The notes under the pieces were generated by a model. That model did not search any database, was not told where the DNA came from, and saw only the letters and a program-made list of their open reading frames with translations. A DNA stretch of 46,004 bases from GCA-2697345 sp045565015. GTDB lineage: Bacteria; Pseudomonadota; Alphaproteobacteria; Rhodobacterales; Rhodobacteraceae. The translations under genes and the position numbers were made by a program. The DNA lies in assembly GCA_045565015.1 (NCBI GenBank), contig JBJLGD010000012.1:1-46004 (forward strand). Direction: 5' to 3'. This document shows, one piece after another, positions 24,712-33,717 of the stretch; the stretch's first letter is position 1; every line of letters begins with the position of its first letter.

Positions 24712-25791
24712 CTACCCCGCTTTTGTTGAAGCGGGGTTTTTTTTTAATTCTAATAAGGCGACATCGAAAACTTTTTGCATCAACTTTGGTAGGTCAGATT
24801 TCATGAACTGATCATCATTATAAAAAAAACCAACAGTTGGTTTAATATTTTCTGGGACAATAGCTACCTTAACTTTTAGTTGAAGAGTGAAATGGCTAAA
24901 GACGTGACGGACTAAATTTTTACTTGTCATCCATGTTGTTACCACTGGAGGTGATTCATAAGGTTCCCCTGACCATTCAGAGCCTGGCCACCCGAGCATC
25001 CCCCCCAGTAAGCCTTTTGGTTCACGCCGCTCTAAAAGCCATGAACCATCTCTACGCTTAGTGACGTAAATTATACCATAACGTAGTGGTTTAAGTTTTT
25101 TCTTTATTTTAATTGGCAAGCTTGATTCAATACCTCTAAATTTTCCCAAACAGCTTTGCATCCATGGGCAAACATCACATCGCGGGTTTTTGGGTAGGCA
25201 TACTGTAGAACCTAAATCCATAATAGCTTGAGCGTAGTCACCGGCCCTTCGTTTTGGGGTGATCTTTTCTGCGCCCTTAAACAGGAGAGCTTTTGCCTTT
25301 GGAAGTGGTTTTTGTATAGCATATATTCTTGATATTACGCGTTCTACATTTCCGTCCATAACTGTTTCAGATTTATCGAATGCTATGGCAGCTATCGCGG
25401 CTGAGGTGTATGGGCCGATTCCAGGTAAGGTCTGTAAGTCATTTATATCAGTAGGGAAAACACCATTAAATTCTGACACTACAATGCGAGCACATTTTAA
25501 AAGGTTTCGCGCTCTAGCATAATACCCTAAACCTGCCCAAGCTGCCATAACTTTGTCGTCATTAGCATTTGCTAAGTCAGAGATTTTTGGCCACATTGAA
25601 ATGAAATTAATAAAATAGCTCTCAACTGTTGCAACAGTGGTCTGTTGAAGCATTATTTCGCTTAGCCAGATTTTATAAGGATCTGGCTTTTCACCCTTTT
25701 TTATCCTTTTAGGAGGTACTCTCCAAGGCATCTTTCGAGCATTTGTGTCGTACCAATATAGGAGATCACTGGAATTTACATTAATCGTCAA
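24712..25791 (-). CDS. mutY: A/G-specific adenine glycosylase
   Basis: Removes adenine mispaired with 8-oxoguanine. 359 residues. Catalytic Glu45 (SEIMLQQT) and Asp146 (VMDGNVERV), the helix-hairpin-helix LPGIGPYTS (122-130), and the [4Fe-4S] ligands Cys198, Cys205, Cys208 and Cys214 (C-x6-C-x2-C-x5-C) are all present. The C-terminal NUDIX-like domain contains LGWPGSEW. The start is TTG with AGGG 7 nt upstream. Its last codons coincide with the ccrM terminator hairpin on the other strand. Confidence 0.96.
   Translation of the reverse strand: MTINVNSSDLLYWYDTNARKMPWRVPPKRIKKGEKPDPYKIWLSEIMLQQTTVATVESYFINFISMWPKISDLANANDDKVMAAWAGLGYYARARNLLKCARIVVSEFNGVFPTDINDLQTLPGIGPYTSAAIAAIAFDKSETVMDGNVERVISRIYAIQKPLPKAKALLFKGAEKITPKRRAGDYAQAIMDLGSTVCLPKNPRCDVCPWMQSCLGKFRGIESSLPIKIKKKLKPLRYGIIYVTKRRDGSWLLERREPKGLLGGMLGWPGSEWSGEPYESPPVVTTWMTSKNLVRHVFSHFTLQLKVKVAIVPENIKPTVGFFYNDDQFMKSDLPKLMQKVFDVALLELKKNPASTKAG
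24715..24745 (+). terminator. Rho-independent terminator of ccrM
   Basis: An 8-bp GC-rich stem CCCCGCTT/AAGCGGGG (24715-24722 and 24729-24736, 6-nt loop) followed by nine T. The hairpin lies inside the 3' end of mutY. It works only in the plus direction, since no T-run follows on the other side. Confidence 0.92.
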
Positions 25792-25865
25792 AACTTTACC
25801 CTGTCGGTTGAAATTAATACGCTGTATAAAGAGTTACAAAGTTTGATGAAATAAGAAATATATAA

Positions 25866-26420
25866 ATGTACAAAAAAGCTACATATCAAGAGAACAACAC
25901 GCGTATCAGAAATCAAAAAGGTTTCAGAGCAATTTCGAGTTTTTTGGATAATGAAACAAAGAGAGTTACTGAGAAGCGGGGCTTTACTATCACAAAAATA
26001 CTTACGCACTGGGAAGAAATTGTTGGTTATGATATCGCATCAATTGCAATACCTGTAAAAGTGTCATCTCAAAAGAGGAATCTTGGTGCAACATTAACAG
26101 TTTTATGTTTGGGAGCAAATGGACCAATCTTACAAACAATGTTACCAAAAATCAGAAATAGTGTTAATTCGGTTTACGGTTATTCTGCTATAAACCGAGT
26201 CAGAGTTACTCAAACCGATTCCCTTGAAAACTTAGATATAAAGAACCAGAAAGCTACGGATAAAAAACCTGTATTAGATAAAAAGCTTCATTTGAAGATT
26301 GAAAATTCATCTAATGTAATTGTAAAACCCATATCAAGCTCTGACTTACGAGAGGCGTTGCAAAATTTAGGGAAAAATGTACTATCTAAGAAAGTTTTTG
26401 AGGGTTCTTCTAATGGTTAA
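25866..26420 (+). CDS. dciA: DciA-like DUF721 protein
   Basis: DUF721 family. DciA-type members load or manage the replicative helicase DnaB in bacteria lacking DnaC/DnaI. 184 residues. The N-terminal DUF721 domain (about 10-110) includes WEEIVGYDIASIAIPVKV and LTVLCLGANGPILQTMLPKIRNSVN. The C-terminal part is a charged, Lys-rich, probably flexible tail, as in alphaproteobacterial members. Divergent from mutY and overlapping the next gene by 8 nt, an arrangement I know from Rhodobacterales. The domain assignment is good; the helicase-loader role is by homology. Confidence 0.8.
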   Translation: MYKKATYQENNTRIRNQKGFRAISSFLDNETKRVTEKRGFTITKILTHWEEIVGYDIASIAIPVKVSSQKRNLGATLTVLCLGANGPILQTMLPKIRNSVNSVYGYSAINRVRVTQTDSLENLDIKNQKATDKKPVLDKKLHLKIENSSNVIVKPISSSDLREALQNLGKNVLSKKVFEGSSNG

Positions 26421-27066
26421 TAATAAATTATGTAGTCTTTTGGCTTCTGTTTTTATAAGTTTAGGGCTTATTATTTTAGCCACCTCAAATCTCAACAGTA
26501 ATGGAGTTAGAGCTCAGACATTAAACTCAAACTCTATAGAGTCTGAAACTATCGATGAAATGGTTTTAGGTAATGAAGATGCACCTGTTGTTTTAATTGA
26601 ATACGCTTCATTCACTTGTCCCCACTGTAGAAATTTTCATGAGGATAGCTTTTTAAAGTTAAAAAAAGATTACATAGAACCTGGCCTGGTAAAATACATT
26701 TTTAGAGAAGTATACTTTGATAAATACGGTCTTTGGGCAGCCATGGTCGCTCGTTGTGGTGGTTCTAAAAAATATTTTGGCCTAATTGATCTAATATTTA
26801 AAAAGCAAGATGAATGGACCACAGGAGATGTTGATGAAGTGGTTGCTAAACTAGAAAGAATAGGAAAAATTTCAGGGATGTCTGATAGTGAGATTCAAAA
26901 TTGTATGCAAAACAATACAAAAGCAAGAGCTCTAGTAGAAAAATACAGAGAAAATGCCTTGAAGGACGATATTAAGTCGACACCTTCATTTATCATTAAC
27001 GGTAAACTTTATACTAATATGGACTATGATAAACTAGCAGAGATTATAGAAAATAATTTAAATTAG
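26413..27066 (+). CDS. DsbA-family thiol:disulfide oxidoreductase
   Basis: Periplasmic thioredoxin-fold protein, 217 residues. An N-terminal signal or anchor helix (about 5-25) is followed by the active site CPHC (Cys69-Cys72, the DsbA motif) and the cis-Pro loop KSTPSFIINGK. A helical insertion separates the two, as in DsbA/BdbD/Com1-type proteins. The start is ATG 26413, with GAGGG about 8 nt upstream. It overlaps dciA by 8 nt, so the pair is co-translated. Its TAG overlaps the stop of convergent lpxK. Confidence 0.93.
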   Translation: MVNNKLCSLLASVFISLGLIILATSNLNSNGVRAQTLNSNSIESETIDEMVLGNEDAPVVLIEYASFTCPHCRNFHEDSFLKLKKDYIEPGLVKYIFREVYFDKYGLWAAMVARCGGSKKYFGLIDLIFKKQDEWTTGDVDEVVAKLERIGKISGMSDSEIQNCMQNNTKARALVEKYRENALKDDIKSTPSFIINGKLYTNMDYDKLAEIIENNLN

Positions 27067-28055
27067 TTTTTTGATATAATCATTTTAAGTGCTTCATCCA
27101 GTAAGCCCCAGTCGTCAATTTCGAGTCGAACCGGTAAGATTAATATTTTCTTTATAAAGTTTATGGGTAATCTAACGGCATCTTTTTCTGTTGTAACCAG
27201 TTGGGCATTTGCAGCTAGAGCTTCTGATTCTAGTCTAGCGAGCATTTTGATATCAAATTTTTGATGATCTGCTAGTTTTTTTTCCAAAACTATTTTAGCT
27301 CCTAAATTCCGTAAAGTATGAAAGAATTTATCAGGATTACCTATCCCAGCAAAAGCTAAAACGCGTAACTTATCCCAATTCATCCCAGTATTAAGTGGGG
27401 TAATTTTTGCCTTTACATGATTTTTTTCTGAGATCAGGTGATCATATTTTTTACTAAATTTCTTCTGACTTTTATTAGATCCAATTGATATCAAAATATC
27501 TGCACGTTTAATACCAGAAGTAAATTTCTCACGAAGTGGACCAGCTGGTATTATATGCTCGTTTCCAAACCCTAAACTTGCGTCAGCAATAACAATAGAT
27601 AAATCTTTATGCACGCTCATATTTTGAAACCCGTCATCCAGTATAATTATATCAGCACCTGCCTGGATTGCGGCTTTTACCCCTAAAACCTTTTTCTTAG
27701 AAACCCATGTAGGTGCATAATTAGATAGTAACAAAGGCTCATCACCAACCTGGTTGACACTATGACTTTTATTATCCACCAAAAGTGGGCCTTTTTCACT
27801 ACCCCTATAGCCACGCGAAACGATTTGAGGTTTTAGGCCCATACCCTTTAACCTTTCGGTAATAGCTATGGTCGCCGGGGTCTTTCCAGTTCCACCTGCC
27901 GTTATATTACCTATGCATACTACTGGGATATTAGAACAGTACGGTTTACTGAGTATTCTGTATATCGTTATTGCTAAAATATAGATGAATGAAGGCAAAA
28001 GAAAAATTAGAGATAGTAGGCCAGACTTATTGTACCAAAAATTTGGAGTTTTCAT
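27063..28055 (-). CDS. lpxK: Tetraacyldisaccharide 4'-kinase
   Basis: Phosphorylates the 4' position of the lipid A disaccharide precursor at the inner membrane (EC 2.7.1.130). 330 residues. A single N-terminal membrane segment (about 12-33) is followed by the P-loop AGGTGKTP (53-60), the second-strand DDGFQN motif and the ADILI/VTTEKDAVRL segments typical of LpxK. Its ATG overlaps the waaA stop by 4 nt, so the two are translated together in a lipid A/Kdo operon. Confidence 0.95.
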   Translation of the reverse strand: MKTPNFWYNKSGLLSLIFLLPSFIYILAITIYRILSKPYCSNIPVVCIGNITAGGTGKTPATIAITERLKGMGLKPQIVSRGYRGSEKGPLLVDNKSHSVNQVGDEPLLLSNYAPTWVSKKKVLGVKAAIQAGADIIILDDGFQNMSVHKDLSIVIADASLGFGNEHIIPAGPLREKFTSGIKRADILISIGSNKSQKKFSKKYDHLISEKNHVKAKITPLNTGMNWDKLRVLAFAGIGNPDKFFHTLRNLGAKIVLEKKLADHQKFDIKMLARLESEALAANAQLVTTEKDAVRLPINFIKKILILPVRLEIDDWGLLDEALKMIISKN

Positions 28056-29344
28056 GTATTAACCTCCGAATTAGTTAATACTTTTAATATTTCATCTAAC
28101 GCTCTAGAGGATGCTTCGGCATCTTTAGAACAAGCTTCCCAAGCTGAATGAGCCATTGAAGCGGCTGTATCAGGGTTTAAAAGATCAATTACAGCCTGGG
28201 AAAGTTCTTCTGGTGTCTGTACCTGCAATGATGCCTTGGAGGCTCCCAATATTTCGTAGGCCTCTGCGGCACTCCAGATATACGGACCATGAAGTACAGC
28301 GGAGCCTAGTGCAGCTGGTTCAAAGGGGTTATGGCCGCCCACTTTAACGAGTGAGCCACCCATAAAACTTATTGGAGAGATCCTATACCAAAGGCCCATT
28401 TCACCAAAAGTATCAGCTATATATATTTCGGTATTTGTGTTAATCCCCTCACCGTTTGATCTGAGGGATACTTTCCAACCTAAATTGCGTAGGTTGGAAC
28501 AAATTTCTTTACCCCTATTGGGATGCCTAGGTGCAATAATCAGTAATAACTGTCTTGAAAATCTTCTAGCAAACGCATGCGCGCGCGCTATGATTAACTC
28601 TTCATTTTCATGAGTAGACGCCGCGAGCCATACGGGTCTGCCGCGTACTTGACCACTAATTTTTGTACGTTCACTTTCAATAAATGGGAGTGGGGCTGCA
28701 CTTTGCTTTAAGGAGCCTGTAATGTGAGGGCTTATTTTTAGGTTAGATAGTTTTTTTATAAAACCAGCAGTTTTTTCATCTTGGCAAAGTATTACGCTAA
28801 AACTGCTTAAGATTGAACTTGCAATACCTCTAAGCCATCTCCACTTAGAAAAAGACTTCTGCGAAATTCTAGCATTAATTAATAAAAGCGGCACTTTTTG
28901 TTTAAATGTATAATATATTAAGCATGGCCAAAGTTCGCTTTCCGTGAAAATAGCTATGTCTGGTTTCCAATGGTTTAGAAATTTTTTAACAAATTTACCA
29001 ACATCTATTGGTATATATTGGTGGATAGCTCTGCTGGGCAGACGAGACTGTATTAGGTTCGCCGAGGTGGTTGTGCCAGTGGTAATCAATATATTTGTCG
29101 TAGGCCTTTCCTCTAAAACGTCTTCTATAAGCCCAAGCAAAGCTAATGACTCGCCAACGCTGCAGGCATGAAACCATATGAGTTCACCTTGTGGTCTAGT
29201 GACATTAGATACCCCTCGTCTTTCGTCAATACGATTAGGATCCTCTTTTCCGGCCTTAAGTCTGGACTTAAGCTTTCTACTTGCTAATCCTGAAAGTCTA
29301 TCGGTAACTAAAAGATAAAAAGACAGAGAAAATGAATATTTCAT
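28052..29344 (-). CDS. waaA: 3-deoxy-D-manno-octulosonic acid (Kdo) transferase
   Basis: Adds Kdo to lipid IVA during LPS core synthesis. 430 residues, GT30/glycosyltransferase-B fold. The N-terminal Kdo-transferase domain has WFHACSVGESLAL and FTESELWPCL, with Glu in the conserved active-site region. The C-terminal half includes MGGSLVKVGGHNPFEPAALGSAVLHGP, the CMP-Kdo binding region. One N-terminal hydrophobic stretch may anchor it at the membrane. It precedes lpxK with a 4-nt overlap; 118 bp separate it from cysQ. Confidence 0.95.
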   Translation of the reverse strand: MKYSFSLSFYLLVTDRLSGLASRKLKSRLKAGKEDPNRIDERRGVSNVTRPQGELIWFHACSVGESLALLGLIEDVLEERPTTNILITTGTTTSANLIQSRLPSRAIHQYIPIDVGKFVKKFLNHWKPDIAIFTESELWPCLIYYTFKQKVPLLLINARISQKSFSKWRWLRGIASSILSSFSVILCQDEKTAGFIKKLSNLKISPHITGSLKQSAAPLPFIESERTKISGQVRGRPVWLAASTHENEELIIARAHAFARRFSRQLLLIIAPRHPNRGKEICSNLRNLGWKVSLRSNGEGINTNTEIYIADTFGEMGLWYRISPISFMGGSLVKVGGHNPFEPAALGSAVLHGPYIWSAAEAYEILGASKASLQVQTPEELSQAVIDLLNPDTAASMAHSAWEACSKDAEASSRALDEILKVLTNSEVNT

Positions 29345-29462
29345 AGAGTTACTCTTGAAAAAAAAGTAATAGTATTCATTTAATGCCCAACCCTTTGAAT
29401 AGTATTGAGTTTATAAAATCTGAAAAGTTCTATCAAGCTAGACCTCGAAGTCAATTATAGCT

Positions 29463-30240
29463 CTATATAATTTTAGAGCAAATTACTTTATGCAACTTAA
29501 TCCCCGCACCAACGCAACCCTCTGTGAATGTATTTGCTTTATTAAAGCGAAGGGGATGACCAAATTTATTTGTTGATTGGCCCCCAGCCTTTCTTATGAT
29601 CAGATCCCCCGCTGCGATATCCCATTCCCAGCATTTTCGCGTTGTTAATACAGCATCGAATTGCCCATCTGCTACTAAACACAAACGATAGGCTAATGAG
29701 GATCTATACTCTATATTTACGTTTGGAGCCTCAGATTTCCAGTTCAGCGCACTGATGTTTTTTGATGTGGTTAATATCAAAGAATTATCCATGGTATTTG
29801 TATTTGACGGTTTGATCAGGTTTCCATTTAATTGTGATGGACAGAGTTCCGCAGCCGTATACATGAGATCTAGAATAGGTAAATAAACAACGGCAGCTAC
29901 TATCTCACCGTTCCTAGCAATTGCCAATGAGTGAGAAAACATACTATCACCTGAAATAAATGATCTTGTGCCATCAATAGGGTCGATGATGAAGGTGTTT
30001 AAATGGGATAATCTTTCTGGAGAGTCTTCTGTTTCTTCTGACAACCAACCAAAGTCGGGTCTGTTATTTATAAGTTCGGTTTGCAACATGTTATTAATAA
30101 CTATATCGGCCTCTGTAACGGGTCCAGACTTGTCCTTTTTTTCCCATCTTTCTGGATTTTTGCGAAAAAAAAGTTTTGGCAATTTTCCCACACTCATATG
30201 CTGCTTCTTTAAGCAAAATTAAATCTTTATTTTCCTGCAA
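29463..30240 (-). CDS. cysQ: 3'(2'),5'-bisphosphate nucleotidase / inositol-monophosphatase family, apparent frameshift
   Basis: Mg2+-dependent phosphatase, likely hydrolysing PAP from sulfate assimilation. Metal-site motifs are GPVTEAD, WLSEETED, IDPIDGTRSF and WDIAAGDLI. The uninterrupted frame begins only at ATG 30197 and lacks the N-terminal helix. A second frame starting at TTG 30240 encodes that missing helix (LILLKEAAYECGKIAKTFF) and meets the main frame at a run of eight T on the coding strand (plus-strand A, 30165-30172). Removing one base would give a continuous product of about 258 residues, the normal length. So this is a frameshift, a sequencing or assembly error, or slippage. 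The TTG overlaps the pmbA stop by 14 nt. Confidence 0.82.
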
Positions 30241-31573
30241 TAGTCATTCCCTCTATCAGCAAACTTGGAGTACTAATATTTTTATATGGTTCTGCATCAT
30301 TTCCTGCTAAAATAAATGAAAAGATCTCTTTTAAATTCCCGGCTATTGTACATTCATTCACCGGGTACTTCACTTCACCATCTTCTACCCAAAAACCAGA
30401 AATTCCTCTAGAATAGTCCCCTGTATTTTGATTGATAGTTAAACCTATCATAGAAGTTACCAATAGGCCTGCATGCATTTTTTGAACTAAGTCTTTAAAA
30501 GTATTATTACCGCCTGTTAAGACGGTATTAGTTATACTTGGTCTTGGAGGCGATGCTGCGCCTCTAGAAGCGTTGGCGGTACTCTTAAGATTCAACTTTC
30601 GAGCGGTGGCTAAGTCAAGCGTCCAGCTCTCTAGAGTACCATTTTTGACTATATTCCTTTTTTTTGATTCTAAACCTTCCACATCAAACGGCCGAGAAGC
30701 AAAACTCCTTTTTTTCCGTGGGTTCTCGATCAAAGAAAGATTAGTTGGGAGGATAGGTTTCCCTAGTAAGTTTCGAGCCCAAGAAGTGCCTTGTGTTATT
30801 GATGTGCCATCAACCGCAGTTAGCAAATGACTTACCAAACTACTAGATATGCGCTTATCAAATAGTACAGGGTAATAGCCAGTTTTTGGCTTTCTAGGAT
30901 TTTCTCTTTTCCTAGCTCGTATTCCAGCTTTTCCACCTACCGTTTCTGGAGAAAATAAGTCACTTCGATGGGTTCTGGTATCCCCAAAGCTATCTCTTTC
31001 CATTTGAGCCCCTGTCCCTACGATTGCGTCACAAAACAACCCATTTAATGTTTTGGAATAACCGCCTGAAAAACCGTTCGTTGCTGAAAGGTATAGTTCC
31101 CGTTTAGTATAAAACGCCGAAGCTGATTGGGTTTTTATCACTCCCTTAATTTTTAAAGCTGAGTTTTCTGTACGTAACGCTAAATTCTCAAGGCTTTCAA
31201 TTTTGGGCTCTTGTTGAGATTCACTGAGTTCAAGGGTTTCAATCTTCTCATCAGAAGCTATTTGTTCTTTTGAGGCCAGCCCAATGAATGGATCACCAAC
31301 TACTTCGTTAGCCATTGCCACAGCTTTTCTTGCCGATTCTTGAAGTGAAAAGTCATCTAGTAAGGACGATTCCACACAAACTTGTTTGTTATTGATTATT
31401 ACTCTAAGGCCTATTTTTAGGGTTTCTGATCGTTCAGTTTTTTCTATTGACCCATTTAATACATTTACTGAGGTTGAAGTATCTCTTATCGTAATCACGT
31501 CTGCTGCATGTGCCCCAGCTTTCTGAGACTCCTTGAGAAGTTTATTTGTCAGATCTACTAATTTGCTATCCAT
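30227..31573 (-). CDS. pmbA: TldD/PmbA family protein, PmbA (TldE)-type
   Basis: PmbA/TldE partner of the TldD metalloprotease, which processes small peptides and modified peptide substrates in the cytoplasm. 448 residues. The C-terminal signature SMIGLTINQNTGDYSRGISG and VNECTIAGNLKEIF identify the PmbA side. I see no HExxxH metal motif, which also fits the non-catalytic partner. No tldD is in the window. First gene of a pmbA-cysQ pair. Confidence 0.92.
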   Translation of the reverse strand: MDSKLVDLTNKLLKESQKAGAHAADVITIRDTSTSVNVLNGSIEKTERSETLKIGLRVIINNKQVCVESSLLDDFSLQESARKAVAMANEVVGDPFIGLASKEQIASDEKIETLELSESQQEPKIESLENLALRTENSALKIKGVIKTQSASAFYTKRELYLSATNGFSGGYSKTLNGLFCDAIVGTGAQMERDSFGDTRTHRSDLFSPETVGGKAGIRARKRENPRKPKTGYYPVLFDKRISSSLVSHLLTAVDGTSITQGTSWARNLLGKPILPTNLSLIENPRKKRSFASRPFDVEGLESKKRNIVKNGTLESWTLDLATARKLNLKSTANASRGAASPPRPSITNTVLTGGNNTFKDLVQKMHAGLLVTSMIGLTINQNTGDYSRGISGFWVEDGEVKYPVNECTIAGNLKEIFSFILAGNDAEPYKNISTPSLLIEGMTIAGK

Positions 31574-31684
31574 AATAATAGAGAGCTATTATGTTGTTTG
31601 TGGCTAGGCAAGTATACTTTTTGTTTCAGACAAAAAGAATGCCTAATATTAAAAAACTATGACCAAAAACTAGGAGCATCTAAT

Positions 31685-32434
31685 ATGATTTTTAAGGATA
31701 AAACTGTGATAATTACAGGAGCCAGTAGAGGAATTGGTTTTGAAACTGCCAAGTTATTTCATGCAGCGGGTGCTCGTGTTTATTTGGTGGCACGCAGCCA
31801 TGAAGACCTAAATGTTCTATCCAAGAGTCTTGGACGTAATGCTGTAAAATGTATCTGCGATGTCAGTAAAATCGAAGATTGGAAAAATGTTGTGAGCCAA
31901 GCTTTAAAAGATACGGGTCGCATCGATATATTAATAAATAATGCTGGAACTATAGACCCTATTTCTACTATTTTTGATACAAATCCAGAGGATTGGAGTA
32001 AATCGATAGATACTAATCTGAAAGGTGCTTTTTATGGCTGCTATACAGTAATACCAATTATGCGAGAACAAAAATCTGGATGCATAATTAATATTGGCTC
32101 TGGTGCAGCTTATAACCCATTGGAGGGTTGGAGCCATTATTGTGTTTCAAAAGCTGGTTTATCGATGCTAACCCGTTCGGTCAAACTGGAGTTAAAAGGC
32201 ACTGGTATACGAGTCATGAGCCTGTCCCCTGGTACAGTAGCCACAAAAATGCAGCAAAGAATAAAAGAAAGTGGTATTAATCCTATAAGTAAGATAGATT
32301 TTTCGGAACATATACCGGCAATCTGGCCTGCCAAAACATTACTTTGGATGTGTTCTCCCATTTCTTCAGGGTTTACTAATAACGAAATATCTTTGAGAGA
32401 AACTGCAATAAGGAAAATGGTAGGTTTACCTTAG
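31685..32434 (+). CDS. SDR family oxidoreductase
   Basis: Classical short-chain dehydrogenase, 249 residues. The cofactor motif is TGASRGIG (11-18), NNAG is at 85-88, and Ser139/Tyr152/Lys156 form the catalytic set (YCVSK). AGGAG 8 nt upstream of ATG 31685 fixes the start; the frame is open further upstream but has no such site. Substrate unknown. It may be transcribed with the flavoprotein gene 71 bp downstream. Confidence 0.9.
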   Translation: MIFKDKTVIITGASRGIGFETAKLFHAAGARVYLVARSHEDLNVLSKSLGRNAVKCICDVSKIEDWKNVVSQALKDTGRIDILINNAGTIDPISTIFDTNPEDWSKSIDTNLKGAFYGCYTVIPIMREQKSGCIINIGSGAAYNPLEGWSHYCVSKAGLSMLTRSVKLELKGTGIRVMSLSPGTVATKMQQRIKESGINPISKIDFSEHIPAIWPAKTLLWMCSPISSGFTNNEISLRETAIRKMVGLP

Positions 32435-32505
32435 AGATAGAGTGGCTGTCGAAACACCAGATATCAAATCTAGAAAAAAAGGGACTTAAGTATTAGGAAA
32501 ATAAA

Positions 32506-33717
32506 GTGAGAAACTTTGCTGTGGTAATAGGAGCTGGACCGGCTGGTTTGATGGCGGCAGATAAATTAGCTTCCAATGGCTTTCAAGTTCTTATTGTAGA
32601 TCGAAAACCGTCTTTTGGCCGGAAATTTTTAATGGCTGGGAAATCAGGTCTTAACCTAACAAAAAATGAAAATTTAAAAGATTTTGTCAGTCAATTCTAT
32701 GAGGCATCTGATTGGATGAATCCAATACTACGAAATTTTGGACCAGATGCTGTTTCTCGTTGGGCGAAAGGATTAAACCAGAATGTTTTTATTGGTTCCA
32801 GTGGAAGAGTTTTTCCTACTTCAATGAAGGCCTCTCCACTTTTGCGTTCCTGGCTTAAAAAATTACAAAATATGAATATAAAGTTTGAAACTAAGTGGAA
32901 TTGGGTTGGATGGGAAGATAATAAACTATGCTTTCAAACTGAAAGCGGCTTGATAAAAATCCAACCAGTTGTCACTATTTTAAGTCTTGGCGGTGGTAGT
33001 TGGAAAAAGCTTGGCTCAAATGGTTTATGGGTCAAAATAATGAGAGACGAGAATATATTGGTAAATAGTTTAGAACCTGCAAATGTTAGGTTAAAGGTTT
33101 GTTGGTCAGATAAAATGTTACCTCATTATGGAAAACCTTTAAAAAATATTATTTTAAAAGCTGGCGATTTGTGGACTAGAGGGGAAGCCATTATATCAAA
33201 AAGCGGTTTAGAGGGAAGTGCTGTCTACACGGTTTCAAAATCAGCGCGAGAAGGTTACAATATTTTCTTGGACCTCCTGCCGGATCTTTCTCATAATGCA
33301 ATCATTAAAAAATTACGTCAAAGAAATAAAAAATTAAGTTTCTCTAAATTTTTACAAAAATCCCTCAAATTGACTGAAGCAAAGAGGGCTATATTTTTTG
33401 AGTTTTCTCATCCATTACCCAGTGATGATAAAAGCCTTGCAAAACTACTAAAAGCAGTCAAAGTAATTTATTCTGGTCTGGGTAATTTAGACGAAGCTAT
33501 TTCTTCATCTGGTGGTGTTTCAAAGAAGTCTTTTGATAATGGCTTGATGCTGTATAAGAAACCGGGAGTTTTTGTGGCTGGAGAAATGTTGGATTGGGAG
33601 GCGCCTACAGGAGGTTACCTCATTAATGGTTGTCTAGCCACGGGTTCTTGGGCGGGGTTGAATGCTAGTGAATGGGTAAAAAATAACTTAATATCACCGT
33701 CTAGGCATCAAAGATAA
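32506..33717 (+). CDS. TIGR03862/BaiN-type FAD-dependent flavoprotein
   Basis: Predicted FAD-binding oxidoreductase, 403 residues. The N-terminal dinucleotide fold is VIGAGPAGLMAADKL (Gly9, Gly11, Gly14), followed by GRKFLMAGKSGLNLTKNE, a hallmark of the YhiN/HI0933/BaiN family. The C-terminal AGEMLDWEAPTGGYLINGCLATG closes the FAD site. Role unknown in this family branch. Start is GTG. The last 24 bp overlap convergent holA. Confidence 0.87.
   Translation: MRNFAVVIGAGPAGLMAADKLASNGFQVLIVDRKPSFGRKFLMAGKSGLNLTKNENLKDFVSQFYEASDWMNPILRNFGPDAVSRWAKGLNQNVFIGSSGRVFPTSMKASPLLRSWLKKLQNMNIKFETKWNWVGWEDNKLCFQTESGLIKIQPVVTILSLGGGSWKKLGSNGLWVKIMRDENILVNSLEPANVRLKVCWSDKMLPHYGKPLKNIILKAGDLWTRGEAIISKSGLEGSAVYTVSKSAREGYNIFLDLLPDLSHNAIIKKLRQRNKKLSFSKFLQKSLKLTEAKRAIFFEFSHPLPSDDKSLAKLLKAVKVIYSGLGNLDEAISSSGGVSKKSFDNGLMLYKKPGVFVAGEMLDWEAPTGGYLINGCLATGSWAGLNASEWVKNNLISPSRHQR

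Noticed and set aside
29460..29479. Inverted repeat GCTCTA/TAGAGC at the cysQ end as a terminator
   Set aside because: The stem is short and AT-rich and no T-run follows on the minus strand.
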